The notes: a model not told the origin generated them from the sequence alone. DNA of 64,000 nt from Pseudoalteromonas sp. MM1 (GCF_030296835.1 NZ_AP027922.1:2852001-2916000); one strand, 5' to 3'. Positions 44,794 to 54,515 are shown, numbered from the stretch's first letter. Numbers and translations: made by a program.

Positions 44794-46763
44794 TGACTCA
44801 CCATGATTCAATTAATGATTTTGAAATGGCCGAACTCAATACCTTTCCTAAAATATTACAGTTTAATGCCCAGCAATGGCCTCATGAAACAGCCATGCGA
44901 GAAAAAGAATTTGGTATATGGAATGAATTTACATGGGAAGATTATAACAACCGAGTAAAGTGGCTCACACTTGCATTGCTAGATAAAGGTACAAATAAAG
45001 GTGATGCAATTGCCTTGCTTGGCGATAATCGCCCTGAATGGGTGTGGGGAGAAGTAGCTGCACACGCAATGCGATGCCACTCTTTAGGTATTTATCAAGA
45101 TTCAATGCATGAGGAAGTGGCCTACTTACTCCAAAGTAGTCATGCCACGGTTGTAATAGCTGAAGATGAAGAACAGTGCGATAAATTACTCGAACTTGGC
45201 GATGAAATTTCACACGTAAAATTTATTGTTTACTGCGACCCTAGAGGCATGCGCAAATACAACGATGAGCGCTTAATTGACGTAAATTCACTGTATACAC
45301 TTGGCCAAACCATAGATAACAGTGAACCTAATCGCTACCCACAACTAATTGAAGCAACCTCCCCAGACGACATAGCAATTTACTGCACAACATCAGGCAC
45401 TACTTCAAAGCCTAAAATAGCACTACTCAACGGTGGTAATTTTGTTAAACATTGCAGCGCTTACTTAAGAGCAGATCCACGCCATCCAGGCGATAACTAC
45501 GTATCGGTATTACCTCTGCCTTGGATAATGGAGCAAGTTTATGCTGTTGGCCAAGCACTTATTGCACGTCAAATAGTTAACTTTGTTGAAGAGCAACAAA
45601 CATTAATGTCTGATCTTAGAGAAATAGGCCCAAGCTTCGTATTACTTGCCCCACGAGTATGGGAAGGAATATTAGCAGATGTTCAAGCTCGGATGATGGA
45701 CTCAACACCATTAAAAAGAAAACTATTTTCTTTTGCCATGAGCATTGCCGAAAAAAGCCAGCTTAAAGGTAAAAAATCGTGGTTTGCAGAGCTTATTTTA
45801 ATGAGAGCGCTTAGAGACAGACTCGGCTTTTCATATTTAAAATCGGCAGCAACCGGCGGAGCCGCAATGGGCCCAGACACGTTTAGGTTTTTTCAAACCA
45901 TTGGTGTGCCGTTAAGGCAACTTTATGGGCAAACAGAAATGTGCGGCGCTTATACAATTCATCATCAAAACGATGTTGATTACGATAGCGTTGGCTTTGC
46001 GTTTGATAATGCGCAAGTAAAAGTTATTAACGAAGATGAAGCCGGTGTTGGCGAAATTGTTGCAAAAACAGTGGGTATGTTTACCGGCTACCTTAATAAT
46101 CAAGATGCATACAACGAAGATGTAAAAGATGGATGGATGCAAACAGGCGATGCTGGCTACTTTAAGCCTTCAGGACATTTGGTTGTTATCGATCGAATAA
46201 AAGACTTAGCATGTACAAGTAACGGCGTTCAATACTCACCGCAATACATTGAGAATAAATTGAAGTTTTCGTCATTTATTGGCGAAGCCGTCATATTAGG
46301 TAAAAACAAACCTTATTTATCAGCCATCATTTGTATTCGTTTTAGTATCGTTGCTAAATGGGCAGAACAACACGGCTACTCATTCACAAATTACACTAAC
46401 TTATCTACCCACCCTGAAGTTTATAAAAAGCTCAGTGAAGAAATACAACGTGTTAATGAATCGCTTCCTGACGCTCAAAAAATACATAAGTTTTTACTGC
46501 TTTATAAAGAACTTGATGCAGATGATGGAGAGCTTACACGTACGCGTAAAGTAAGACGCAGCGTTATTGCCCAAAAGTATGGCGATATCATAGATGCGAT
46601 ATACCAAGATCAAAATATAGTTGATGTTGATACCCTTGTTGTATTTCAAGATGGCACTAAAACACGCATTCAAACGCAACTTAAAATCCAATCTCTTATT
46701 AGTACTCCCACAGTCACTCCCGTGGCAAACACTCACACTGAAGCACAACGGAGAGCATCATGA
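44793..46763 (+). CDS. AMP-forming acyl-CoA ligase
   Basis: A 656-residue ANL-superfamily enzyme that activates a carboxylic acid to its CoA ester. The P-loop reads YCTTSGTTSKPK near 198, with LYGQTEMCG, GWMQTGDAGYF and VIDRIKDLACTSNGVQYSPQYIE following, and the C-terminal lysine region is GELTRTRKVRR. The length and the long C-terminal domain fit the long-chain type. Its location between transporter subunit genes, overlapping both neighbours, is strong evidence that uptake and activation are coupled. The acid is not known. Confidence 0.88.
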   Translation: MTHHDSINDFEMAELNTFPKILQFNAQQWPHETAMREKEFGIWNEFTWEDYNNRVKWLTLALLDKGTNKGDAIALLGDNRPEWVWGEVAAHAMRCHSLGIYQDSMHEEVAYLLQSSHATVVIAEDEEQCDKLLELGDEISHVKFIVYCDPRGMRKYNDERLIDVNSLYTLGQTIDNSEPNRYPQLIEATSPDDIAIYCTTSGTTSKPKIALLNGGNFVKHCSAYLRADPRHPGDNYVSVLPLPWIMEQVYAVGQALIARQIVNFVEEQQTLMSDLREIGPSFVLLAPRVWEGILADVQARMMDSTPLKRKLFSFAMSIAEKSQLKGKKSWFAELILMRALRDRLGFSYLKSAATGGAAMGPDTFRFFQTIGVPLRQLYGQTEMCGAYTIHHQNDVDYDSVGFAFDNAQVKVINEDEAGVGEIVAKTVGMFTGYLNNQDAYNEDVKDGWMQTGDAGYFKPSGHLVVIDRIKDLACTSNGVQYSPQYIENKLKFSSFIGEAVILGKNKPYLSAIICIRFSIVAKWAEQHGYSFTNYTNLSTHPEVYKKLSEEIQRVNESLPDAQKIHKFLLLYKELDADDGELTRTRKVRRSVIAQKYGDIIDAIYQDQNIVDVDTLVVFQDGTKTRIQTQLKIQSLISTPTVTPVANTHTEAQRRAS

Positions 46764-47653
46764 ACTTTGAATTACTCATTCAGTTAATCATTAATGGGCT
46801 TATTGTCGGCCTGCTGTATGGCGTCGTCGGTATGTGTTTTGTTTTAGTTTATAAGTCGACACAAATTGTAAATTTTGCACAGGGCGAATTTTTACTTGTA
46901 GGTGCCTGGGTGTGCTGGAGCGTGCTTATATATTTAGAACTCCCCTTTATTGTTGGCTTTTTGCTCACAATGGCGTTTATGGCAGCCTTTGGTATTTTAA
47001 TTCAAATGATTGTATTACGCCCTATGATTGGCGAGCCAATTATTTCAGTCATTATGGTCACAATTGGTTTATCTATCTTTTTCCAAGCATTGATGAAATG
47101 GATCTTTGGAGTATCAGCGCAAAGTTACCCGCAGGTATTTGATGCGCAAAGCATTCAAATTTTTGGCCTAAATATTGAGTCAGCCTACTTAATGAGTACG
47201 GTTATCGCCTTAATTATTATGGTTGCATTTTACCTCTTTTTTAAACATTCAAAATATGGTCTCGCTATGCGAGCCACTGCATTTAATCAGCAAATTGCAC
47301 AAAGCTTAGGTATTTCCGTTAAACAAGTGTTTGCTATGAGCTGGGGCATTGCGGCAACGGTATCAGCAACAGCCGGTATTGTAATAGGGATGGTTAACGG
47401 GGTTTCAAGTTCTCTATCAATGATGGGGATTAAAGTGTTCCCAGCCGTTATTTTAGGTGGCCTCGACTCGATTGTAGGTGCAATTGTGGGTGGCTTAACA
47501 ATTGGAGTGCTGGAAAACTTAGCTGAGTTTTTTGATAGCCAATACCTTCATGTTGGCAACATGTACGACATAGCGCCGTTTTACGTCCTTCTCATCATAC
47601 TTTGGTTTAAACCTTACGGTTTATTTGGAACTAAAGATATTGAACGAATTTAA
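46760..47653 (+). CDS. ABC transporter permease, LivH-like
   Basis: A 297-residue inner-membrane permease with about eight helices. The LivH pattern is clear: NGLIVGLLYGVVGMCFVLVYKSTQIVNFAQGEF at the start and the EAA-like loop AQSLGISVKQVFAMSWGIAA near 178. The start overlaps the ligase stop as ATGA. It pairs with the LivM-like permease 78 bases downstream. Confidence 0.92.
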   Translation: MNFELLIQLIINGLIVGLLYGVVGMCFVLVYKSTQIVNFAQGEFLLVGAWVCWSVLIYLELPFIVGFLLTMAFMAAFGILIQMIVLRPMIGEPIISVIMVTIGLSIFFQALMKWIFGVSAQSYPQVFDAQSIQIFGLNIESAYLMSTVIALIIMVAFYLFFKHSKYGLAMRATAFNQQIAQSLGISVKQVFAMSWGIAATVSATAGIVIGMVNGVSSSLSMMGIKVFPAVILGGLDSIVGAIVGGLTIGVLENLAEFFDSQYLHVGNMYDIAPFYVLLIILWFKPYGLFGTKDIERI

Positions 47654-47671
47654 GAGCTTACATTTAGCGAT

Positions 47672-47691
47672 GCGCTGAAAAAATACAGCGC
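47672..47691. other. Hairpin between the two permease genes
   Basis: GCGCTG and CAGCGC pair around an eight-base A-rich loop, soon after the LivH-like stop. There is no T-run; it is probably an mRNA-processing or stability element inside the operon. Confidence 0.45.
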
Positions 47692-47731
47692 AATGCACTT
47701 AAACATAAATTATAAAAACTAGGATTTTATT

Positions 47732-48805
47732 ATGTCTAGCTTAACTATGCGCCCGTGTGGCGACTTTAGAACCAGTTACAAACAAGACAATACCATTTAC
47801 GAAACTAAAACCATTCGCAACGTAGCTATTATTGCCATTGCACTACTATGCTGCGCACCATTTTTGGTCGATGCATACTTTTTAACGCTGTTTATTCAAA
47901 TTTCATATTTAGGCATTGCGGCACTGGGCCTTAATATTTTAGTCGGTTATACGGGTCAAATATCATTAGGCCATGGCGCATTTTTTGGCTTTGGTGCGTT
48001 TGCCTCAGCTTGGCTGAATATGTCCTTTGGGATCCCTGTTTTATTGTGTATCCCTATCGCAGGCTTTTTAACTATGTTGGTTGGCATGCTATTTGGCCTT
48101 CCCGCTTCGCGTATTAAAGGGCTTTATTTAGCAATTGCCACTTTAGCCGCCCAGTTTATTCTCGAAGATTTTTTTGCTCGTGCCCAATGGTTCACTGGTG
48201 GCTCAGCTGGCTCATCAGCCGACCCAGTCTCTATTTTTGGCTTTGTGTTTAATACCGACCAAAGCTTTTTTTACATTGCGCTATTTGCCCTTGTTTTTAT
48301 GTATATCTGGGGCTGTAACCTAATGCGCAGCCGAGAAGGTCGCGCCTTTATTGCAGTAAGAGATCACTACCTATCAGCAGAAATTATGGGAATAAAACTT
48401 AACAAGTACCGTTTGCTGTCATTTGGAGTTTCATCTTTCTATGCGGGTATTGGCGGTGCGTTATATGCGCATTACCTAGGCTACGTTTCAGCTGAAGGAT
48501 TTACATTATTCATGTCGATTCAATTTCTAGCGATGATCATCATTGGTGGCTTAGGCTCTATTAAAGGCACCCTTATGGGTGTTGTATTTATGGTGTTTTT
48601 ACCTGAAGTGTTAGAAAGCGGCGTTGGGTTAATGAAAATGACGGATTGGGGCAATATTCCTATGGTGGTTGATGGCCTTGCTTACATTAAAGAAATGGCT
48701 ATTGGCCTCGTCATTATTTTATTTTTAATTTTTGAACCTGAAGGCATGGCGCATCGCTGGGCACAAATTAAAAACTATTGGAAATTTTACCCGTTTTCTT
48801 ACTAA
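47732..48805 (+). CDS. ABC transporter permease, LivM-like
   Basis: A 357-residue permease with a hydrophilic N-terminal stretch (residues 1-27), then about ten helices. LivM hallmarks are present: ALGLNILVGYTGQISLGHGAFFGFGAFASA, GLYLAIATLAAQFI, and a C-terminal QFLAMIIIGGLGSIKGTLMG. It follows the LivH-like gene and precedes the binding protein. Nothing indicates truncation. Confidence 0.92.
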   Translation: MSSLTMRPCGDFRTSYKQDNTIYETKTIRNVAIIAIALLCCAPFLVDAYFLTLFIQISYLGIAALGLNILVGYTGQISLGHGAFFGFGAFASAWLNMSFGIPVLLCIPIAGFLTMLVGMLFGLPASRIKGLYLAIATLAAQFILEDFFARAQWFTGGSAGSSADPVSIFGFVFNTDQSFFYIALFALVFMYIWGCNLMRSREGRAFIAVRDHYLSAEIMGIKLNKYRLLSFGVSSFYAGIGGALYAHYLGYVSAEGFTLFMSIQFLAMIIIGGLGSIKGTLMGVVFMVFLPEVLESGVGLMKMTDWGNIPMVVDGLAYIKEMAIGLVIILFLIFEPEGMAHRWAQIKNYWKFYPFSY

Positions 48806-48867
48806 TAAATTACACGACAACAACAAGCTCATTGGCAACACAGCCAAAAAATGAAAAGGAAATTATC

Positions 48868-50115
48868 ATGCACAATAAATTAAAACTTAGTTCTGTATTT
48901 GTATGTTGCTCATTAGCCATGAGTAACCATGTTATTGCTCAAGACTCTGTGTTTGTAGGTCACTTAGCTGATATGTCAGGGCCTACCTCATTTGTTGGTA
49001 AAAACTATGCTGACGGAGTACGAGACTCACTTGCTTATATTAATGAAAATGGCGGCATTAATGGCACTCGATTAGAGTCTGAAACTATTGATTACGCCTA
49101 TAAGGTACCACAGGCCATTGCATCTTATAAAAAATGGTATTCGCGTAAAAAAATGGTCGCAATGCAAGGCTGGGGTACCGCAGATACAGAAGCGCTAATT
49201 TCGTTTGTAGCCAGAGACGAAGTCCCCGTATTCTCAGCGTCTTACTCTGGACATTTAACCGACCCGACAGGCAAAAACCCACACACTAAAAAACCAGCGC
49301 CTTATAACTTTTTTTATGGCGCTTCATACTCAGACTCTTGCCGTGGACTTGTTCAATGGGCAGCTGAAGATTGGAAGAATAAAGGCGGTAAAGGTAAACC
49401 TAAATTTACTCACCTCGGCGCAAATCATCCATTTCCTAATGCACCTAAAGAAGCCTGTGCAGAATACGCAACTGAGCTCGGTTTTGATGTACAACCTGCA
49501 ATCGTGATTTCAATGAAACCAGGCGATTTTAAAGCGCAATGTTTAAGTTTAAAAAGTTCAGGTTCTAATTACGGCTACATTGGTAACTTAGGTGGCTCTG
49601 TACTTTCGTTGGTTAAATCGTGTAATACCGTGGGAACCGATATTCAATTCATGTCGAATATTTGGGGAGGAGACAAAAAAATATTCAATGCAGCGGGTGA
49701 AGGCATTAAAGATTATATTTTCCCTACTATGACCCCTTTTTGGGAAGATGAAACACCTGGCATGAAGTTGGTGAGAGAAATATCAAAACAATCCGATCCA
49801 TCAGGAAAAGAGCAGCGCGTTCACCATTATGTGCGCGGTGTTTGTTCAACGTTTTACATGAAAGAAGCAATGGAATGGGCAAAAGAAAACGGCGGTATAA
49901 CCGGTGAAAACATTAAAAAAGGCATGTACGTTAAAAAGAACTGGGTCCCTAAAGGGCTTGAAGGTGTGTGCTTAGCTGCCAACTGGAGTAAAGACGATCA
50001 CCGTGGCGTAAACCAAGTAAACATATACAAAGGCAATTACAACAAAGGCAATGTAACTGCTGAAAAAGTATCGGTAGTAACACTTGAACGCCGTGACGAT
50101 TGGTTAGGCTACTAA
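48868..50115 (+). CDS. ABC transporter substrate-binding protein, branched-chain type
   Basis: With the ATG at 48868, seven bases after AAAGGA, the product is a 415-residue periplasmic binding protein with a signal peptide ending VIAQ. The fold is the Leu/Ile/Val-binding type, from VGHLADMSGPTSFVGKNYADGVRDSLAYINENGGINGTRLE. Unusually for the family it contains several cysteines (SDSCRGLV, KEACAE, SKCL-like stretches, VRGVCSTFY, LEGVCLAA) that may form disulfides. The longer frame from 48778 would start inside the LivM-like gene. It determines the substrate, which is probably an organic acid rather than an amino acid. Confidence 0.9.
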   Translation: MHNKLKLSSVFVCCSLAMSNHVIAQDSVFVGHLADMSGPTSFVGKNYADGVRDSLAYINENGGINGTRLESETIDYAYKVPQAIASYKKWYSRKKMVAMQGWGTADTEALISFVARDEVPVFSASYSGHLTDPTGKNPHTKKPAPYNFFYGASYSDSCRGLVQWAAEDWKNKGGKGKPKFTHLGANHPFPNAPKEACAEYATELGFDVQPAIVISMKPGDFKAQCLSLKSSGSNYGYIGNLGGSVLSLVKSCNTVGTDIQFMSNIWGGDKKIFNAAGEGIKDYIFPTMTPFWEDETPGMKLVREISKQSDPSGKEQRVHHYVRGVCSTFYMKEAMEWAKENGGITGENIKKGMYVKKNWVPKGLEGVCLAANWSKDDHRGVNQVNIYKGNYNKGNVTAEKVSVVTLERRDDWLGY

Positions 50116-50127
50116 TAAATACAAAAA

Positions 50128-50163
50128 TTGGTTGCAAAGACCCCAAAGGTTTTTTGCAACCAA
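50128..50163. other. Strong hairpin after the binding-protein gene
   Basis: TTGGTTGCAAA and TTTGCAACCAA pair perfectly over a 14-base loop. Such hairpins often stabilise the upstream message of abundant binding proteins; the run of T before the second arm could also make it a weak terminator. Confidence 0.65.
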
Positions 50164-50193
50164 CCTACAAAACTAAATAATTACGGAGCGTGT

Positions 50194-51015
50194 ATGTCAT
50201 CAGCAGCAAAAAAATTAGAGCCCGCCTCACCCATTTTAACCGTAAATAATATAGAAGTTGTATACGATGAAGTTATTCAGGTACTCAGAGGCGTTAGCTT
50301 AGATGTACCAGAGGGAGAGATTGTTACTTTATTAGGCCCAAATGGAGCCGGTAAATCAACAACACTTAAAGCTATTTCTGGATTACTTAAAACCGAAAAC
50401 GGTGAAGTAACTAAAGGTGACATTACTTTTATGGGCGAGCGCATAGATTCTAAAAATGCAGAAGATGTAGTGCGCAGCGGTTTATTTCAAGTAATGGAGG
50501 GGCGTCGTATTATTGAAGATATGACATCTTTAGAAAACTTAAAGCTAGGTGCATTTACTAGAAGAGACTCGCAAATAAACCAAGATATTGACATGGTTTA
50601 TCACTACTTTCCGCGTTTGAAAGAGCGCACAGGTTTAGCCGGCTATTTATCTGGCGGTGAACAGCAAATGCTAGCAATAGGCCGGGCATTAATGGCTAGG
50701 CCAAAAATGATTTGCCTAGATGAGCCATCAATGGGGCTATCCCCTCTACTTGTTAAAGAAGTATTCGCGATAATAAAAAAAATAAATGAAGAGCAAGGCA
50801 TCACTATGTTTTTAGTGGAGCAAAACGCTAATTACGCGCTGCGTGCTGCTAATTATGGCTATATTATGGAGTCTGGAAAAGTGGTATTAGACGGAACACA
50901 AGAGCAGCTCATGAATAACGAGGATGTTAAAGAGTTTTACTTAGGAGGTGGAAACGAAGACCGTAAAAGCTTTAAAGATTTAAAGTCTTATAAACGCAGA
51001 AAGCGCTGGCTGTAA
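50194..51015 (+). CDS. ABC transporter ATPase, LivF-like
   Basis: A 273-residue ATPase starting at the ATG at 50194, behind ACGGAG; a longer frame from 50128 overlaps the hairpin. Walker A GPNGAGKST, signature LSGGEQQMLAIGRALMARP and Walker B ICLDEPSMGLSP identify the LivF type. An extra basic tail (DRKSFKDLKSYKRRKRW) follows the usual end of the domain. It completes the importer with the LivG-like ATPase. Confidence 0.91.
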   Translation: MSSAAKKLEPASPILTVNNIEVVYDEVIQVLRGVSLDVPEGEIVTLLGPNGAGKSTTLKAISGLLKTENGEVTKGDITFMGERIDSKNAEDVVRSGLFQVMEGRRIIEDMTSLENLKLGAFTRRDSQINQDIDMVYHYFPRLKERTGLAGYLSGGEQQMLAIGRALMARPKMICLDEPSMGLSPLLVKEVFAIIKKINEEQGITMFLVEQNANYALRAANYGYIMESGKVVLDGTQEQLMNNEDVKEFYLGGGNEDRKSFKDLKSYKRRKRWL

Positions 51016-51065
51016 TAAAAACAATTTAAATAAATTTACTTTTTAGCATGACTTCGGAGCCCCTT

Positions 51066-52313
51066 ATGACTAACTTATTTAATCCAAAAGAAAGCCAATC
51101 GCATATAAGCCGAGAACACGATTTATTCACAAAATTGCCTAGCTTTATTTCATATGCAAAACAAAACAGTCCCTATTACAAAAATATATTAGCCAATATT
51201 ACTGCGGATAAAATAACTAATCGGGAACAATTGGCCACACTGCCCATTACCAGAAAATCATCACTCATTAGCTTACAAAAAACAGCATCGCCGTTAGCGG
51301 GGTTAAACTCAGAACAAGGGCATATTAGTCGGCTGTTTCAATCGCCCGGCCCTATTAACGACCCCGAAAACTGTGAAAATGACTGGTGGAGAATGGGCCA
51401 AGCATTTTACGCAGCTGGTTTTAGAGAGCACGATAAGGTGCAAAACTGCTTGTCGTACCATTTAACGCCTGGTGGGTTCATACTAGATTCGGGAGCTCGC
51501 GCCTGTGGCTGTATTGTAATACCCGCAGGGCCTGGGCAAACCGAACAACAACTCGACACCATTGAAGGACTAAAACCTCAAGGCTACTGCGGCACTCCCT
51601 CTTTTTTAAAAATTTTATTAAACAAAGCTCAGCAGCAAAAGCGCGATATAAGCAGTATTACTAAAGCATTAGTCACCGGTGAGGCTTTACCTAAAACACT
51701 TCGTGATGAGTTTACAGCAGCAGGTATTAATACATTACAAGCTTATGCCAGCGCAGATGTAGGCTTAATTGCTTACGAAAGCATTGCAGATGATGGTTTA
51801 ATTATTGCTGAAGACCTTATCGTAGAAATTGTTCGCCCTGGCAGTCTAGAGCCAGTAGCCGATGGCGAGGTGGGTGAGGTCGTTGTAACCAGCTTCAACC
51901 ATGACTACCCTTTAATTCGCTTCGCTACAGGTGACTTATCTGCTATTAAATCAGGGCAAAGTACATGTGGGCGTACAAATTTACGCATAAAAGGCTGGAT
52001 GGGACGAGCAGATCAGACAACCAAAATTAAAGGTATGTTTGTCCATCCCGAGCAAGTGGAGCGCGTTAGGTTAAGTGTTAGCGGCATTGCTAAAGTCAGG
52101 CTTAATGTTACAAGTGAAAGCCATAACGATCAAATGCACCTTTTATGTGAGCTAAGTACAAGCGCCAATGATATAGACACAAAAACACTGCAAAACACAC
52201 TAACAGAAAACCTAAAGCTATATACAAAGTTAAATGGCAGTGTTGAACTTGTGAGCCCCGGCACTTTAAACGATGACGGCAAAGTGATCGACGACCTAAG
52301 AGCTACTTGTTAG
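51066..52313 (+). CDS. Phenylacetate-CoA-ligase-like (PaaK family) enzyme
   Basis: A 415-residue adenylate-forming enzyme. The PaaK pattern is visible: FISYAKQNSPYYKNIL, LATLPITRKSSL, GTPSFLKILL, QAYASADVGLIAYE and RIKGWMGRADQTTKIKGMFVHPEQV. The phosphate-binding loop (HISRLFQSPGPIND) lacks the usual Ser/Thr-Gly-Thr-Thr run, so activity or substrate may differ from typical ligases. I prefer the ATG at 51066 because CGGAG lies seven bases before it; an in-frame ATG at 51048 would also work. It is the operon's second CoA-ligase-type gene. Confidence 0.82.
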   Translation: MTNLFNPKESQSHISREHDLFTKLPSFISYAKQNSPYYKNILANITADKITNREQLATLPITRKSSLISLQKTASPLAGLNSEQGHISRLFQSPGPINDPENCENDWWRMGQAFYAAGFREHDKVQNCLSYHLTPGGFILDSGARACGCIVIPAGPGQTEQQLDTIEGLKPQGYCGTPSFLKILLNKAQQQKRDISSITKALVTGEALPKTLRDEFTAAGINTLQAYASADVGLIAYESIADDGLIIAEDLIVEIVRPGSLEPVADGEVGEVVVTSFNHDYPLIRFATGDLSAIKSGQSTCGRTNLRIKGWMGRADQTTKIKGMFVHPEQVERVRLSVSGIAKVRLNVTSESHNDQMHLLCELSTSANDIDTKTLQNTLTENLKLYTKLNGSVELVSPGTLNDDGKVIDDLRATC

Positions 52314-52396
52314 TTTTACTTTCAACAAGGCTTTGAGTTTGCTAATAAAATACCTACCTCAGCAATTTAAAGCCTTTATCTCTAAAAGAGCAATAT

Positions 52397-52873
52397 ATGA
52401 GTAAAATCGCTTTTCAAGACTGCTACATACAAAGCTTAAGCCATTGTTATGGGTGCGGTAAAAACAACCCCGAAGGGCATCAGCTTAAAAGCTACTGGTT
52501 AGATAACTTTGAGGGAAGTAAAACAATAGCTCACTTTACGCCTAAGCCTTACCACACCGCTATTCCTAGGTTTGTGTATGGTGGCTTATTGGCCTCTCTT
52601 ATTGATTGCCATGGCACAGGGAGCGCAGCAGCCGTTGTCCATTATAAAAATAACTTAACTATTGGCAGCGACCCTACCATTCGCTTTGTTACAGCGGCCT
52701 TAAATATTAATTATTTAGCGCCAACACCTATAGATAAACGACTAGAGCTCGTAGGCGAGTTTAGCCAAGTAAAAGATAACAAAGTAATTGTTGATATTAC
52801 TTTATCTACACATAACGTTATTTGCGTAAAAGGTGAAGTAGTCGCTGTTAAAATGCCAGCCACGTTTAAATAA
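52397..52873 (+). CDS. PaaI-type hotdog thioesterase
   Basis: A 158-residue hotdog-fold protein. It starts with the CYGCGKNNPEGHQLK motif and has VYGGLLASLIDCHGTGSA, the position of the catalytic acidic helix. It probably hydrolyses a CoA thioester to relieve CoA trapping in the pathway started by the two ligases, as PaaI does for phenylacetate. It is last in the operon; a bidirectional terminator follows. Confidence 0.82.
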   Translation: MSKIAFQDCYIQSLSHCYGCGKNNPEGHQLKSYWLDNFEGSKTIAHFTPKPYHTAIPRFVYGGLLASLIDCHGTGSAAAVVHYKNNLTIGSDPTIRFVTAALNINYLAPTPIDKRLELVGEFSQVKDNKVIVDITLSTHNVICVKGEVVAVKMPATFK

Positions 52874-52897
52874 GCAGTATTTAAAGCTTTTAAATTA

Positions 52898-52934
52898 ACC
52901 CAAAAGTAGCTAATTACCTTGGCTACTTTTGGGT
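52898..52934. terminator. Bidirectional terminator after the thioesterase gene
   Basis: ACCCAAAAGTAGC and GCTACTTTTGGGT pair over an 11-base loop between two convergent genes. The T-run within the arms is short, so its strength is uncertain. Confidence 0.7.
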
Positions 52935-52960
52935 ATAAAGCAAGCTTACTCTATTGCTTA

Positions 52961-53620
52961 CTACAGTGCTTTTAAAGCATTAACTATATCTTGTGGCTCT
53001 GAGCGTGTACGGTAATCAACATCAACATAACGCCACGTTACCCTGCCTTCACTATTTAAAACAAAGGTTGCAGGAATAGGTAAAATACTGCCATTGCCGT
53101 TATTAAGTGACTCTAAATCAAGGCCGCGGTCTACACGCATATGCTCTAGTAAAAATGCAGGAACTTTCCACGCTACGCCATAGCTTGCTGCTACATCTGC
53201 ATTTTGGTCACTCAGCACGATAAAATCCATGTTACTTATTTCGCTTTCGCTCATTGAGCCATCGGGCACTTGCGGGCTAATAGCCACCAGCTGTGCGCCT
53301 AATGCGTGAATTTCAGGTAAGCGTGATTGAAGCGCTTTTAGCTGTAAATTACAGTATGGACACCAACTACCACGATAAAAAGTAATAACCACAGGCCCTT
53401 TTTTAAGTAGCTCGTCTAATAAAACTTGCTCACCGAGCTGGTTAGGCAGTTCAAAGCGTGGGGCATTTTGCTCTAAATTAAGTGCGTTTTCCCCTTCTTG
53501 AAACGCTTTTGCCTGCGCAATGGTTTCATCAACGCCTTTCATAAAATCAGGATTACCTTTTCGCCCTGCTGCTACTTTTGCCTCTGTTTGTACTTTTAAT
53601 GTGTTGCTTTCATTGCTCAT
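52961..53620 (-). CDS. Peroxiredoxin-like thiol protein (AhpC/TSA family)
   Basis: A 219-residue soluble protein. The thioredoxin-fold peroxiredoxin core has FYRGSWCPYCNLQLKAL, so both cysteines of a CxxC are present at the position of the peroxidatic Cys, as in the peroxiredoxin-like subfamily. It probably reduces peroxides or disulfides in the cytoplasm. It has no signal peptide. The upstream neighbour on the same strand is the SIMPL gene, 78 bases away. Confidence 0.86.
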   Translation of the reverse strand: MSNESNTLKVQTEAKVAAGRKGNPDFMKGVDETIAQAKAFQEGENALNLEQNAPRFELPNQLGEQVLLDELLKKGPVVITFYRGSWCPYCNLQLKALQSRLPEIHALGAQLVAISPQVPDGSMSESEISNMDFIVLSDQNADVAASYGVAWKVPAFLLEHMRVDRGLDLESLNNGNGSILPIPATFVLNSEGRVTWRYVDVDYRTRSEPQDIVNALKAL

Positions 53621-53698
53621 AGTATTACTACCTCAAATTAATCAAAAACGTAAAGCTAGCTTACAGTACGAAAATGTATTTGGAATGAAAATTTTAAT

Positions 53699-54427
53699 TT
53701 AATCAGTTATTTCTAAATCAAACACTACGTTTATGGATGATTTAAAGCTTATTGTTGCATGTAAATCATTACTACGTATTTGAGGAAAAGAGTTATTATC
53801 TTGCTGCGACCTGTGCATTTTGGTTATGGCTGTACTAAAACCACTGTCATAGCTGTTTTTAGTTGAGCTAATAGTGCGTACTTCACCTACTTTTGCGTTG
53901 AATGAATCAGCAAGTAAATCCGCTTTTATTTTTGCATCTTCAATTGCTAGCTGTGTGGCTTGCGCTTGTAGTTGCTCAAATTTTGAAGATAAGAACGCAA
54001 TATTTTGAATGGCATTTACTTCTTGGTTCAATAAAAAATCTGTTAAGTCACTCACACGCTCAATACTGTTTAGCGTTACTTCAAACGTTCTTATCGCTGC
54101 GTATTCGCTAAGGGCCTGATCCCCTGTTTCAATATAGTCCATCCCTGTTTTTTCAATTTTTACATTTGAGGCAACTACGTCATCGGCGCTTATTTCAAAT
54201 TGATTAAGCCCATCTATTAATAACTTCACTTTATTCTCAAGCGCATTATTGGCAGCTTTCGGCTCATTTTTAACGCTATTCACCTTAAATAGTATTTTAG
54301 CCATATCAGGCTCAACTAATACCTCTCCAGTGCCTTGCACTGAGATATGACGATTGGCTGGTAAGCTCGAATTAGCAAAAGTGATAAGTGGCACAAAGAA
54401 TAAAACAATAGCGGTAATGAGTTTCAT
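53699..54427 (-). CDS. SIMPL (DUF541) domain exported protein
   Basis: A 242-residue protein with a signal peptide (1-18, ending TFANS) and a SIMPL domain: ISVQGTGEVLVEPDMAKILFKVNS at the start and QLAIEDAKIKADLLADSFNAKVGEVRTI near 165. Members are periplasmic or surface proteins with no agreed function; oxidative stress roles have been proposed. It is followed by the peroxiredoxin-like gene. Confidence 0.85.
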   Translation of the reverse strand: MKLITAIVLFFVPLITFANSSLPANRHISVQGTGEVLVEPDMAKILFKVNSVKNEPKAANNALENKVKLLIDGLNQFEISADDVVASNVKIEKTGMDYIETGDQALSEYAAIRTFEVTLNSIERVSDLTDFLLNQEVNAIQNIAFLSSKFEQLQAQATQLAIEDAKIKADLLADSFNAKVGEVRTISSTKNSYDSGFSTAITKMHRSQQDNNSFPQIRSNDLHATISFKSSINVVFDLEITD

Positions 54428-54515
54428 GCCGTTCCTTGAGGTGATTAGTTAAATAAAGACTTTATAGTTGTACCTATAGTCATACGGATAACAATAAAAG
54501 TAAACAGCTCTTTAT

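Noticed and set aside
50128..50163. Full terminator splitting the ABC importer operon
   Set aside because: The hairpin is strong, but no T-run follows the second arm and the ATPase gene beyond it is needed for the same importer.
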